A stretch of DNA of 32,725 nucleotides, taken from NCBI RefSeq assembly GCF_001792775.2, contig NZ_MLGE02000021.1:1-32725 (forward strand), read 5' to 3'. The notes beneath the pieces were generated by a model that ran no database searches, had not been told where the DNA came from, and worked only from the letters and a program-made list of their open reading frames with translations. Below are positions 8,883 to 17,814 of this stretch, piece after piece. The stretch's first letter is position 1. Each line of letters opens with the position of its first letter. Source of the DNA: Staphylococcus pseudintermedius. GTDB lineage: Bacteria > Bacillota > Bacilli > Staphylococcales > Staphylococcaceae. Position numbers and translations under genes: made by a program.

Positions 8883-9572
8883 TTAACGCAGACGGTCTTC
8901 TGTATCGCCTTTACTATCGTTCAAATCTTTTTTTAAATCTGTTGTATCGTCTTTAATATTTTGTTCAAAACCATTGCGTTCTTCGTCGTGATTTTCTCGG
9001 TTAAAATTTGGCTCATGTTCATCACGCACTGATTTTGTTGTGTCGTTACCATAAACGTAAGGATCCGTAGTTGTGCCACGTTGACGGTCGGCATCATTTG
9101 CATTATTGTTATGCGCATCGTACATCACAGTATCTTGACGTTTCGGTTTACGCACGATTAGCATAATACCGGCAATCAACCATAATACTGCTGAAATTAA
9201 GCTCATCGTTAAAAACAAACCTGTCGCAGCTGCTAAAATTAACAGAATCCCAGCTAAAATGTTCTTTTTAAAGATAAACACTGCAACAATCGCGAATACA
9301 AGCGGAATTAATGCTAATAAAAATGTACTTGACCCTAAATTCTCTATCTGTGCAATATCTTGACCTGTTGCTTGAATTTCTTGTTGGAATTCAGGTGTCT
9401 GAATTACTTTTACCAAACCTACTAAAAGCAAAATCCAAACAATATGTAACACAATTCCAACCCAAGTTAATACTTTTTCAACTGTGCGTTTAAACGGTTT
9501 TTGTGTCCCGTTCAAATCGTTTGAATGCATTTGATTATGCTGTTGTTGATTATACGTATATTGATTTGTCAT
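8883..9572 (-). CDS. DUF4064 family membrane protein
   Basis: A 229-residue membrane protein. A Gln/Asn-rich cytoplasmic-looking N-terminus of about 30 residues is followed by four hydrophobic segments (about 33-55, 85-100, 102-118 and 120-140), then a charged, low-complexity, probably disordered tail of about 80 residues rich in Asp, Asn and Lys. The short loop with TPEFQQEIQ between the first two segments is typical of DUF4064. No function is known. It is a paralogue of the next gene upstream (9800-10822), sharing topology but with an unrelated tail. AAGGAGGG precedes the ATG. A minus-strand GTTTAT-N12-AGGTAA upstream (9598-9621) weakly resembles a sigma-B promoter, so it may have its own promoter in addition to operon read-through. 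Confidence 0.75.
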   Translation of the reverse strand: MTNQYTYNQQQHNQMHSNDLNGTQKPFKRTVEKVLTWVGIVLHIVWILLLVGLVKVIQTPEFQQEIQATGQDIAQIENLGSSTFLLALIPLVFAIVAVFIFKKNILAGILLILAAATGLFLTMSLISAVLWLIAGIMLIVRKPKRQDTVMYDAHNNNANDADRQRGTTTDPYVYGNDTTKSVRDEHEPNFNRENHDEERNGFEQNIKDDTTDLKKDLNDSKGDTEDRLR

Positions 9573-9698
9573 CTAAAAACCCTCCTTGATTAGTATATTA
9601 CCTGTTTTAATTAAAATAAACCATACTTTAATTTTTTTCACTAAATTTATCACTTTAAATTTATATGTGTATCTATCTATAAAATAATATGACATAAC

Positions 9699-9796
9699 AA
9701 AGCGGATAGGCAATCTTTCATGTCATACATGTCTGACTCCACTCAAAGTGCGTGTCGCCGTGTGTATCACATCAAGTGACCTATCCGCTTTTTTTG
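9699..9796. other. Long stem-loop between the two DUF4064 genes
   Basis: A 12-bp perfect inverted repeat (9699-9710 with 9780-9791) encloses about 70 bases containing smaller hairpins (CATGT-cat-ACATG and CACT-caa-AGTG). On the plus strand it ends in seven T, like an sRNA with its own terminator. On the minus strand, the direction of the flanking genes, the tail is only TTTG, so it would be a poor terminator. It starts immediately after the upstream gene's stop codon. Confidence 0.5.
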
Positions 9797-9799
9797 ATA

Positions 9800-10822
9800 T
9801 TATTGATCCTTATCTACTTGTGAATCACTTTTTGAACGGTCTTGTTGTAATTTCATCCGATCATCATAATTTTGACGTCGTTGTGAGGAAGCACTTGGTC
9901 GAAGCTTACGTTGTTCTTTTTCGTATGCTTTACGCGCTTTCTTTTCTTCTTTACGCTGTTGTTTCATTTCCGCTCTAGACATCGATGCCGCCTCATCTTC
10001 TATATCAGTATCTGTCGACAGTTCATCATCATGTTGACGTTGCTCGACATTTCTTGACATCGCTCGACTGTCATACACTAATGTATCGTCCGCTTCATCT
10101 GCCATATCATCTGCTTGTGAAACCTCTCGATGCTTTTGTGATTTTTGATGGTATTTAGCAGAGCGAGATAACACTTCTGGTTCATCGTCATTGACTACCG
10201 AAGAATCATAAGCTGGTGTTTCTTCATAAGTTTGATATGATTCATTTGATTGACGTTCATTTTCTGTGTATGCAACAGGTTCACGATACGTCTCATGTTG
10301 TTGATAGTCTTGTGGTTCATGAGTCGCATATGGTCCATACGAGTAACCCTCATCGTAATACGTCGGCACCGCTTCATACTTCTCTTTTCGAACGAACATC
10401 ATGAGCGCAATGATAAAGAAGAAGAGTGGTACTAAAATAAAGAATAACGGTAAAGTCACGATTGCTACAAGCAAAAATAACAAACCTGATACGATACGAT
10501 GATTCATTGAAATCAACGCTAGGAATGAAATCAACAGACATATGATTAAATATACGATAAATGCCCATACACCGTTTTGTAACATGATAACAAACTGTGT
10601 CGCATTCATATTATTGTTGGTTAATAACTCTTGTAATGTCGCGTTATTAGCAATACTGTTTTCTAAACTTTGAATTGAACTTTCATTACTAAACAAAACT
10701 AAGCCAAAAAACATCGCGACTACAGTAGTACCTAGCAGCAATAGCCAACTCAACCAACCTAATATTTTTTCGGCGAGTCGATTTACAGGACGACTAATAT
10801 GTGTATATGTTTCTCCCGTCAT
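9800..10822 (-). CDS. DUF4064 family membrane protein with long charged tail
   Basis: A 340-residue paralogue of the preceding DUF4064 protein. Four hydrophobic segments occupy about residues 20-125 (LGWLSWLLLLGTTVVAMF; VWAFIVYLIICLLISFLAL; IVSGLLFLLVAIVTLPLFFI; LFFFIIALMMF). The remaining 200 residues form a Tyr/Glu/Gln-rich, then Lys/Arg/Asp-rich disordered cytoplasmic tail. The start at 10822 is chosen because AGGAG lies 7 bases upstream; in-frame starts at 10837 and 10882 (GTG) have worse spacing or no Shine-Dalgarno. It follows potD by about 70 bases in the same direction, so it is probably the sixth gene of the pot operon. Function unknown. Confidence 0.75.
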   Translation of the reverse strand: MTGETYTHISRPVNRLAEKILGWLSWLLLLGTTVVAMFFGLVLFSNESSIQSLENSIANNATLQELLTNNNMNATQFVIMLQNGVWAFIVYLIICLLISFLALISMNHRIVSGLLFLLVAIVTLPLFFILVPLFFFIIALMMFVRKEKYEAVPTYYDEGYSYGPYATHEPQDYQQHETYREPVAYTENERQSNESYQTYEETPAYDSSVVNDDEPEVLSRSAKYHQKSQKHREVSQADDMADEADDTLVYDSRAMSRNVEQRQHDDELSTDTDIEDEAASMSRAEMKQQRKEEKKARKAYEKEQRKLRPSASSQRRQNYDDRMKLQQDRSKSDSQVDKDQ

Positions 10823-10893
10823 GCTTTCACTCCTCATATTTATCTTACTCTCCTCATTATAACTAAACTTTGGCGAAATCACTACATTCGCAG

Positions 10894-11967
10894 TTAAAGC
10901 GCCATTTTAAAATTAAGAAAACGTTCGTTGTATTCGCTTAAAACATCTGGTCCTAAATCATGATAAACCTCTAATCTTTGTTGTTCTTCACGTGTCGGGT
11001 ATACACGTTTATCATCGCGAATCTCTTCTGGTAATTGCTTTCTCGCTGTTTCATTAGGTGTTGCGTATTCTACCCATTCGGTATTTTGTTTATTCACTTC
11101 TGGGTCTAACAAGAAATTAATAAACTTGTGCGCGCCCTCCACATTTTGTGCTGTTTTAGGAATGACCATATTATCAAACCACAAATTGGAACCTTCTTTC
11201 GGAACGACATAATCAAAGCGTTCATCTTCATGGAAAACAGGGGCTGCCGATCCACTCCAAATGACAGCGGCACTCGCTTCATGTTGTTCAAGCATCATTT
11301 GAATCTCATCCCCTACGACACCACGAATGTTTGGCGCAAAGGTTTTCAGATGCTGTTCCGCTTGCTTGAGATGTTCAGGGTTTTTATCATTTAAACTATA
11401 CCCTAAACTATTCAATGAAATACCCATAATTTCACGTGCACCATCGACTAAGAGCACATCATTTTTAAGTCTTGGATCTTTCAAAGCATTCCAGCTGTTG
11501 AAATCAATATCTTCATATTTTTCTTTATCATATAAAATCCCCACCGTACCAAAAAAGTATGGCATCGAATATTCATTTTTACGATCGAACGGTTGATTCA
11601 TATAATACGGATCGAGGTGCTTCATATTAGGAATCTTTTTATGATCGAGCGGTCGTAATAAATGTTCTTTTTTCATCTTTTCAATGGTATAGTCACTCGG
11701 AAATGCGACGTCATAATGTGTGCCGCCATTTCGAATTTTTGCTTCCATCGCCTCGTTTGAATCAAATGTTTCATAGACGACTTTAATACCCGTTTCTTCT
11801 TCAAATTGGTCTAACAACTCAGGGTCAATGTATTCTCCCCAGTTGTAGACGTAAAGCTTCTCTTGTTGTTTGCCACCTATACCGTCATGATTAATCCAAT
11901 ACCCGACACCTAAACTAATTAAACCCAATAGCAGTGCACCACCAACGAGCTGTATTAATTGTTTCAT
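10894..11967 (-). CDS. potD: Spermidine/putrescine ABC transporter, substrate-binding protein PotD
   Basis: A 357-residue extracytoplasmic solute-binding protein of the PotD/PotF family. An N-terminal hydrophobic helix (about residues 5-24) has no lipobox cysteine, so the protein is probably anchored by an uncleaved helix rather than as a lipoprotein. The mature start has the family signature LYVYNWGEYIDPELLDQFEEETG; later blocks are YDVAFPSDYTIEKM, MPYFFGTVGILYDK and EGAHKFINFLLDPEV. It binds polyamine outside the cell and delivers it to PotBC. Its ATG overlaps the potC stop codon by 4 bases, showing translational coupling. Confidence 0.93.
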   Translation of the reverse strand: MKQLIQLVGGALLLGLISLGVGYWINHDGIGGKQQEKLYVYNWGEYIDPELLDQFEEETGIKVVYETFDSNEAMEAKIRNGGTHYDVAFPSDYTIEKMKKEHLLRPLDHKKIPNMKHLDPYYMNQPFDRKNEYSMPYFFGTVGILYDKEKYEDIDFNSWNALKDPRLKNDVLLVDGAREIMGISLNSLGYSLNDKNPEHLKQAEQHLKTFAPNIRGVVGDEIQMMLEQHEASAAVIWSGSAAPVFHEDERFDYVVPKEGSNLWFDNMVIPKTAQNVEGAHKFINFLLDPEVNKQNTEWVEYATPNETARKQLPEEIRDDKRVYPTREEQQRLEVYHDLGPDVLSEYNERFLNFKMAL

Positions 11968-12776
11968 AATGACACACCTCTTTTATTGGATTGAATTTTT
12001 TGTTTTTGACGTTGAATGATTTGATAAATCAATAAACCGAGCATAATTAACGTAAACAAAATGGTAGAGATCGCATTGATTTCCATACTAATACCACGAC
12101 GTGCCATAGAATAAACTTCTACAGATAACACACTGAAACCATTTCCGGTAACGAAGAAACTTACTGTAAAATCATCTAATGAGTACGTTAATGCCATGAA
12201 AAAGCCACCGATAATTCCCGGCATAATGTATGGAATCACAACTTTACTTAACAATTGAAACTCTGATGCTCCTAAATCTCGTGCTGCATTCATAATCGAA
12301 TCGTTCATTTCATATAACTTTGGCAATACGATAATGACCACGATTGGAATACAAAACGCGATATGTGAGATGAGAACAGACGTAAAACCTAATCCAAATC
12401 CTGTAAAATGTCCTAGTGCAGTAAACATAATTAAAAATGACGCACCGATCACAACATCTGATGATACCATGAGCACATTATTTAACGTTAATAACGAAAT
12501 TTTAACGGTTTGATTACGCAATTGATACAATAACAACGCACCGAATATCCCAATGATCGTCGCAATACCAGCTGCTAATAACGCCACCGCAATCGTGTTG
12601 AACACAACTTGAAGTAAACGTTTGTTGTCGAATAACGTTTGATAATGTTCCCAAGTAAACCCTTCAAACTGCACCATATTGCCTGCACTATTAAACGAGT
12701 ACAGCATTAAAAAGAAAATAGGCAAGTACAGTACAACTAACATTGCAATTAAATAAAACTTTCCATACCATCTCAT
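11964..12776 (-). CDS. potC: Spermidine/putrescine ABC transporter permease PotC
   Basis: A 270-residue inner-membrane permease of the PotC type with about six transmembrane segments. The cytoplasmic coupling loop carries the permease (EAA-like) motif NAARDLGASEFQLLSKVVIPYIMPGI near residue 170, which contacts PotA. The N-terminus LYLPIFFLMLYSFNSAGN is typical of PotC/YdcV permeases. It pairs with PotB to form the channel and overlaps potB and potD by 4 bases each. The basic C-terminal tail is cytoplasmic. Confidence 0.93.
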   Translation of the reverse strand: MRWYGKFYLIAMLVVLYLPIFFLMLYSFNSAGNMVQFEGFTWEHYQTLFDNKRLLQVVFNTIAVALLAAGIATIIGIFGALLLYQLRNQTVKISLLTLNNVLMVSSDVVIGASFLIMFTALGHFTGFGLGFTSVLISHIAFCIPIVVIIVLPKLYEMNDSIMNAARDLGASEFQLLSKVVIPYIMPGIIGGFFMALTYSLDDFTVSFFVTGNGFSVLSVEVYSMARRGISMEINAISTILFTLIMLGLLIYQIIQRQKQKIQSNKRGVSL

Positions 12777-13579
12777 TTTGAAGCGCCTCCCTTATGCTTA
12801 CTGCGTGTTAAAATCATAACCAATGCCATGAACAACACTAAGAAGAGCGCAATTGTCGAACCCATTCCAAAGTTTTGAATGACTAAAAATTGCTCTTCAA
12901 TCGCTGTACCAATATTGATGACTTTGTTACCAGCGATCAGTCTCGTAATCATGAAGAGTGACAACGCAGGAATAAATGTGACTTGAATCCCTGTTTTGAC
13001 CCCTTCCGCCGTTAAAGGAAGCAACACTTTACGAATGACAGTAAACGTATTCGCCCCTAAATCTTGTGCTGCGAAAAACAGCTGGTTTGGGATATCTTTC
13101 ATACTGTTGTATATTGGCAACAACATGAATGGAATATAAATATACGCCGCTACAAAAATAAATGCAGGTGCAGTAAATAAAATCGATTGAGATGGAATGT
13201 TTAAAGCTATCAAGATTTTATTGATAAGACCATCATGACTGAAAATCCCAATGAATGCATATGTCTTAAGTAGTAAATTCATCCATGTTGGAATAATCAT
13301 CACCAACAACCAAGACGCGGCGTGACGAGATTGATGACTGAAGTAAGCTGCGGGATAACTTACTAATAAACATATCAGCGTAATTAACGTCGCATAAACA
13401 ATAGATTCAAATAGCATTCTCATATAACGGACAGAGAAAAACTGTTCGTAATTCATCAATGTGAAGTGCCCATGATCGTCAACAAATGAAAAGTAACAAA
13501 GTAATATGACTGGAATGACAATGAAGAAAACCATCCAAAGTAAATACGGTATAGCGAGCCAACGATTAATATGTTTCAT
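12773..13579 (-). CDS. potB: Spermidine/putrescine ABC transporter permease PotB
   Basis: A 268-residue membrane permease with about six hydrophobic segments and the coupling-loop motif [24 protein letters not shown] near residue 165. It is the partner of PotC in the polyamine importer. It begins inside the end of potA (14-base overlap) and ends overlapping potC by 4 bases, so translation is coupled on both sides. Confidence 0.93.
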   Translation of the reverse strand: MKHINRWLAIPYLLWMVFFIVIPVILLCYFSFVDDHGHFTLMNYEQFFSVRYMRMLFESIVYATLITLICLLVSYPAAYFSHQSRHAASWLLVMIIPTWMNLLLKTYAFIGIFSHDGLINKILIALNIPSQSILFTAPAFIFVAAYIYIPFMLLPIYNSMKDIPNQLFFAAQDLGANTFTVIRKVLLPLTAEGVKTGIQVTFIPALSLFMITRLIAGNKVINIGTAIEEQFLVIQNFGMGSTIALFLVLFMALVMILTRSKHKGGASK

Positions 13580-14666
13580 GGTTCAAATCTCCATAACCTT
13601 CAATACGTTTGTCGAACTCTTCTTCTGTTTCACCCGGTACCATGATATGAATCGCTTCAGGTTCAAAGTCTAAACCTACGCGTGTACCAATCTCTGCGTT
13701 TTTCGTTGACTGAATCATCCACTCATAGCCTTTGCGATCTTCACAAATCATCTCATAATGCACGCCTCTAAATAACGAGCTCGTCACAGTCGCTTTAAAT
13801 AGCCCTTGTTCTTCCGGTACGAGTGTAATATCTTCTGGGCGAATGACAACATCAACTAAAGTTTGAGGTGGAATATCTTTATCAACACAGTCAAAATCTT
13901 GGCCGTAAATGTTCACCACATAGTCTTTGATCATCGTTCCCTCAACAATGTTCGACTCGCCAATAAAGTCTGCTACGAAGCGATTGACCGGCTCATCATA
14001 AATATCAAGCGGCGTTCCAAACTGTTCGATTTTACCTGCGCGCATGACAAAAATAAAGTCACTCAAAGCAAGGGCTTCCTCCTGATCATGTGTAACGAAT
14101 ACGAACGTAATGCCTAAGCGTGATTGTAATTCGCGCAACTCATATTGCATCTCAGTACGTAACTTTAAATCGAGCGCCGATAAAGACTCATCTAATAACA
14201 AGATTTCAGGTTCATTGACAATTGCCCGTGCCATTGCAATACGTTGCTTTTGGCCCCCACTTAACGCATGAATCTCACTGTACATATAGTCTTCTAATTT
14301 AACGAGCTTTAACGCTTCTATCACTTTTTTCTCGATTTGATCTTTTTTCATCTTTTTTAACTTCAATCCAAATGCAACGTTATCATAGACGTTCAAATGT
14401 GGAAACAACGCATAGTCTTGGAAAACTGTGTTCACTTGACGTTGATTCGCTGGAAGTTGATTAATGTTTTTCCCTAAATAAATCACTTCTCCTGCATCGG
14501 GGGTTTCAAAGCCAGCAATCAACTTCAACATTGTCGTTTTACCACAACCTGATGGTCCTAAAATGGTATAAAAATGTCCTGATTCGATTTCTAAATCAAT
14601 ATCATTCAAAATGGTCGTTGTATCATACTTTTTTGTAACATTTTTAAACTTTAGTAATTCACTCAA
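13566..14666 (-). CDS. potA: Spermidine/putrescine ABC transporter ATPase PotA
   Basis: A 366-residue ABC ATPase. Walker [10 protein letters not shown] is at residues 37-45, the Q-loop sits in [12 protein letters not shown], the signature LSGGQKQR near 134, Walker B EILLLDES near 154 and the switch His in THDQEEA near 192. The last 110 residues form the TOBE-type regulatory domain of the PotA/MalK group ([14 protein letters not shown]). It hydrolyses ATP on the cytoplasmic face of PotBC to drive polyamine import. It follows the XRE-cupin regulator by 14 bases in the same direction, completing a potRABCD arrangement. Confidence 0.94.
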   Translation of the reverse strand: MSELLKFKNVTKKYDTTTILNDIDLEIESGHFYTILGPSGCGKTTMLKLIAGFETPDAGEVIYLGKNINQLPANQRQVNTVFQDYALFPHLNVYDNVAFGLKLKKMKKDQIEKKVIEALKLVKLEDYMYSEIHALSGGQKQRIAMARAIVNEPEILLLDESLSALDLKLRTEMQYELRELQSRLGITFVFVTHDQEEALALSDFIFVMRAGKIEQFGTPLDIYDEPVNRFVADFIGESNIVEGTMIKDYVVNIYGQDFDCVDKDIPPQTLVDVVIRPEDITLVPEEQGLFKATVTSSLFRGVHYEMICEDRKGYEWMIQSTKNAEIGTRVGLDFEPEAIHIMVPGETEEEFDKRIEGYGDLNHETY

Positions 14667-14680
14667 TTCTTTAAAACCTC

Positions 14681-15220
14681 CTATAAATACGATGACGTTG
14701 CAACAATCATCAATTTCGCACTCACTTGACTTGTATTCGATAAACGATGAGTAGCCAGCGCTTTAAAATATAATGCATCTCCCTTTTCTGCAGTATATTG
14801 TTGCTCCCCTAAAGTTAAAGTCACTGCCCCTTCTAAACAATAGACGAAAGTATCTGATGTTGAGGGCTGAAAATCTTTATATGATGCGTGTGGTTCTAAT
14901 GTGAGCAATAATGGCTCCATATCAAACTCATTTGAACGCTTCACAGGCCACTGCAAATAATATCCCTTTTCATCTTCACAATAACTTAACTGTTCACTTT
15001 TCGGATAATGCACTTTCGCTACTTGTTTGTCATCAAAAAAATCGCGTGGTGACGTTCCAAGCACCTCTAAAATATTTAAAAAAGTTTCCATATTGGGTGA
15101 CGTTTTATTACTTTCTATTTGAGAAATATAACCTTTAGATAGATCCGTGCGTTCTCCAAGTTCCTCTTGCGTTAAGTTTTTTAAACGTCTTAAATTTTTT
15201 ATCTTTTGTCCAATCTCCAT
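14681..15220 (-). CDS. XRE-family regulator with cupin domain (PotR-like)
   Basis: A 179-residue transcription factor. An N-terminal helix-turn-helix of the XRE type ([31 protein letters not shown], residues 5-40) is joined to a C-terminal cupin domain (about residues 105-175; [22 protein letters not shown]). This is the layout of PuuR-type regulators, which sense small ligands such as polyamines. The start at 15220 has GGAGG 6 bases upstream; longer in-frame starts lack this. It heads the pot operon and probably regulates it. Paired TGTTTA/TAAACA repeats near its transcription start (15249-15276) are a candidate binding site. Confidence 0.88.
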   Translation of the reverse strand: MEIGQKIKNLRRLKNLTQEELGERTDLSKGYISQIESNKTSPNMETFLNILEVLGTSPRDFFDDKQVAKVHYPKSEQLSYCEDEKGYYLQWPVKRSNEFDMEPLLLTLEPHASYKDFQPSTSDTFVYCLEGAVTLTLGEQQYTAEKGDALYFKALATHRLSNTSQVSAKLMIVATSSYL

Positions 15221-15248
15221 AGAGTCCCTCCACTCAAAAAAAGCGACT

Positions 15249-15315
15249 TGTTTACTTTTACTAAACATTTTGTTTAATGCTTAATAAAAATAACAAATCG
15301 CGCACTAAATTACAA
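15249..15315 (-). promoter_or_regulatory. Promoter and candidate operator of the potRABCD operon
   Basis: On the minus strand TTGTAA (15310-15315) and TATTTT (15287-15292) are 17 bases apart, a moderate sigma-A promoter. Just downstream, over the expected start of transcription, TGTTTA-N7-TAAACA (15249-15267) forms a perfect inverted repeat followed three bases later by another TGTTTA (15271-15276). This is a plausible operator for the regulator encoded by the first gene. Confidence 0.5.
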
Positions 15316-15322
15316 TACCTTT

Positions 15323-15595
15323 TTAGCTGTTCTTTAAAGTTTTTTGATCAGGATGTTGTTTCGCTTCTTGAATGACTTGATAACTGTCGTAGCCACTCTG
15401 CTTTTTAAAATCATTGAAGAGATTTTTTTCGTCTGCTTTGCCTGGGACAACTTGTTTAAATTCTCGGTATCGTGTCATGAGTGTGTCACGTTCAATTTGG
15501 CTTTCGTAATACGATTCGATGGCGTTAAAAAATGAGACGACAGCCACCATTTCTTCTTGAGACCAATCGACATCTATCGGATATGTGTATTCCAT
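15323..15595 (-). CDS. UPF0223 family protein (YktA-like)
   Basis: A 90-residue soluble helical protein of the UPF0223 family, recognised from its start MEYTYPIDVDWSQEEM, the middle block REFKQVVPGKADEKNLFNDF and QSGYDSYQVIQEAK near the end. Function is unknown. Two adjacent ATG codons are possible; the second (15595) has the better 7-base spacing from GGAG and matches the usual family start. It lies between the pdh operon and the pot operon in the same direction as both, as I recall for S. aureus. Confidence 0.88.
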   Translation of the reverse strand: MEYTYPIDVDWSQEEMVAVVSFFNAIESYYESQIERDTLMTRYREFKQVVPGKADEKNLFNDFKKQSGYDSYQVIQEAKQHPDQKTLKNS

Positions 15596-15649
15596 CATTT
15601 CACTCCTTTATGATTGAATTTTTATGTTGACTATAAATCATTTTGTGCC

Positions 15650-16215
15650 AGTTTTAAAGTGCTTGGGTAGGGAAAATAAAAATAATGATACTATTGATAC
15701 ATTATTTTGTCTAACTTGCCCTCTTCTTGCTATTTATATTTTTGATTACCTTTATGCTTCCCTTTCCAAGGTGCTGTCCCTTTAACTCGCTAAAGTTTGA
15801 TTAAACGGTTACATTTGTTGCGGCGTTAGTGAATCTTGGGATCAGTACAGAAATCTCATGTTCAACAAAGATTTCGTCGTACTGCACCCGTAAGGATGAC
15901 TCGACTTCTCAAAAGCGAGTGCCTTGAGAAGTCTGACAGCAACTGCAATAAATAGTAATCACTATTAAAGTAAAGAAGTGGTTGTTAGCAGTATGCACGC
16001 ATTCTATCAAGAGGGTCAGCATTCTGGGCAACCTTACAACAAATAAAGCGGAAGATGATGGAGAGTTTATGTCATCAAGTAAATCAATAGCATCTATGTT
16101 TTATATCCAATTCATTCTCGTTTTATGTCTGTTCTGTCATCAATAATGGCTACAAATCCATCAATAGGATTGGGACTGGGAAAACCTGGTATACCAACCC
16201 CATTGCGCTTCTATT
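15650..16215 (+). repeat. Long interspersed noncoding element, copy 2
   Basis: The second of three related elements. AAAGATTTCGTCGTACTGC (15867-15885) and GCAGTATGCACGCATT (15988-16003) are shared exactly with the other copies. Hairpin A (CAGTAC...GTACTG, 15843-15884) is fully paired here. Hairpin B keeps a perfect 10-bp stem (15903-15912 with 15924-15933). Hairpin C is rearranged (15942-15992) and contains a local AATAGT-aatc-ACTATT stem. It fills the gap between the UPF0223 gene and pdhD. Borders are approximate. A 68-residue plus-strand ORF near 16125 shows no family features. Confidence 0.8.
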
Positions 16216-16351
16216 CGCTTTATATCATGTTGTTGTGTATATGCGTGTTCAAACAAAGCATGTTTAATTCAAACATGTATATAAAATGTTTTGAAAAAGC
16301 GAGCAAACAAATTTATTTAAGTAACCCATAACCAAACAACAAATTCTATTA

Positions 16352-16386
16352 AATAAAAAAGAGACTGCACAATTCTGCACAGCCCC
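16352..16386 (-). terminator. Terminator of the pdh operon
   Basis: On the minus strand an 11-bp stem with several G-U pairs (16376-16386 with 16361-16371) is followed by six T, about 20 bases beyond the pdhD stop. Confidence 0.8.
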
Positions 16387-16404
16387 TTATCTATTCAACT
16401 ATTA

Positions 16405-17811
16405 TTACATTGTGTGAATTGGTAAACCTAAAGCTTTTTCAGCAGCTTCCATGCTCATTTCACCTAATGTTGGGTGAGCATGAACTGTTAAAGCGATATC
16501 TTCAGCATTCATACCCGCTTCAATTGCTAAACCAAGTTCAGCGATAACGTCTGAAGCGTTTGTACCCACAACTTGTGCACCAATAAGCGTGTCATCTTCT
16601 TTAAGCGTCACAAGTTTAACGAAACCGTTTGTATCATTTAATGATAATGCACGGCCGTTTGCTTGGTAAGGGAATTTAGAAGCTTTGATATCAAGACCTT
16701 CTTCTTTCGCTTGTGCTTCAGTATAACCTACTTGTGCTAATTCTGGCTCAGTGAAACATACTGCAGGCATACCGATGTAATCCACTTCTGAATTTTGTCC
16801 TGCAATCGCTTCAGCTGCTACTTTAGCTTCGTAGCTTGCTTTGTGTGCGAGTGGTAAGCCTGGAACGATATCACCAATTGCATAGATACTGTCAACAGAT
16901 GTACGGCTTTGTTTGTCAACTTCAACTAAACCGCGGTCAGTTAATTTCACGCCAACTTCTTCTAAACCAAGTTCGTCAGTGTTTGGACGACGACCTACAG
17001 TTACTAATACGTAGTCAGCTTCGATTGTTTTTTCTTCACCTTTAACTTCGTAAGTCACTTTAACACCATTATCAGTTTCTTCAGCTGATTTAGCTAAAGC
17101 TTCTGTTTCGATGATCATGCCTTTTGCTTTCATTTCTTTTTTAACTGGTGCAACCATTTGTTTTTCGAAACCACCAAGGATTTCTTTTGCACCTTCAAGA
17201 ATTGTCACTTCAGTACCGAAGTTAGCATAGGCAGTACCTAATTCTGAACCGATGTAGCCGCCACCAACGACAACTAATTTTTTAGGCACTTCTTGTAAGT
17301 TTAACGCACCAGTAGAGTCAAGGATACGACCACCAAATTCGAAGTTAGGAATTTGAATTGGACGTGAACCTGTTGCTACGATAGCATTTTTGAAGTTGTA
17401 AGTTTGTGCGCTCTTATCGTCCATTACACGTAAGCTGTGTTCATCAACGAAGTAAGCTTCACCGCGAACGATTTCAACTTTGTTTCCTTTTAATAATGAT
17501 TCAACACCGCCAGTTAATTTGCTAACAACTGAACCTTTAAAAGATTGTACTTTATCGAAATCTAAAGATACATTCTCAGCTGTGATACCTAAATCCGCAC
17601 CATGTTGCGCTTGTTCGAAACGGTGAGATACGTTTAACAATGCTTTTGAAGGAATACAACCTACGTTTAAGCATACGCCACCTAAATTGCCTTTTTCAAC
17701 GATCGTTACTTTTTGACCTAACTGTGCTGCACGGATTGCTGCAACATAGCCACCAGGACCTGCCCCAATGACAATAGTATCTGTTTCAATTGGAAAATCT
17801 CCGACTACCAT
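16405..17811 (-). CDS. pdhD: Dihydrolipoyl dehydrogenase, E3 of pyruvate dehydrogenase
   Basis: A 468-residue flavoprotein. The FAD-binding GAGPGG is at residues 16-21, and the redox-active disulfide pair in [13 protein letters not shown] is at Cys47 and Cys52. The NAD-binding GGGYIGSE lies near 185, the second FAD contact AIGDI near 310, and the dimer-interface domain with HAHPTLGE near 445 supplies the catalytic His. It re-oxidises dihydrolipoyl groups on E2 and makes NADH. It is the last gene of the pdhABCD operon, starting 3 bases after pdhC, and may also serve other 2-oxo acid complexes. Confidence 0.96.
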   Translation of the reverse strand: MVVGDFPIETDTIVIGAGPGGYVAAIRAAQLGQKVTIVEKGNLGGVCLNVGCIPSKALLNVSHRFEQAQHGADLGITAENVSLDFDKVQSFKGSVVSKLTGGVESLLKGNKVEIVRGEAYFVDEHSLRVMDDKSAQTYNFKNAIVATGSRPIQIPNFEFGGRILDSTGALNLQEVPKKLVVVGGGYIGSELGTAYANFGTEVTILEGAKEILGGFEKQMVAPVKKEMKAKGMIIETEALAKSAEETDNGVKVTYEVKGEEKTIEADYVLVTVGRRPNTDELGLEEVGVKLTDRGLVEVDKQSRTSVDSIYAIGDIVPGLPLAHKASYEAKVAAEAIAGQNSEVDYIGMPAVCFTEPELAQVGYTEAQAKEEGLDIKASKFPYQANGRALSLNDTNGFVKLVTLKEDDTLIGAQVVGTNASDVIAELGLAIEAGMNAEDIALTVHAHPTLGEMSMEAAEKALGLPIHTM

Positions 17812-17814
17812 ATT

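Noticed and set aside
9598..9621. GTTTAT-N12-AGGTAA as a sigma-B promoter of the last DUF4064 gene.
   Set aside because: The -10-like half matches only partly and sigma-A-like boxes overlap it; kept as a remark, not as a feature.
16125..16331. 68-residue plus-strand ORF at the end of repeat copy 2.
   Set aside because: No ribosome binding site of note, no family resemblance, and it spans the variable end of the repeat.
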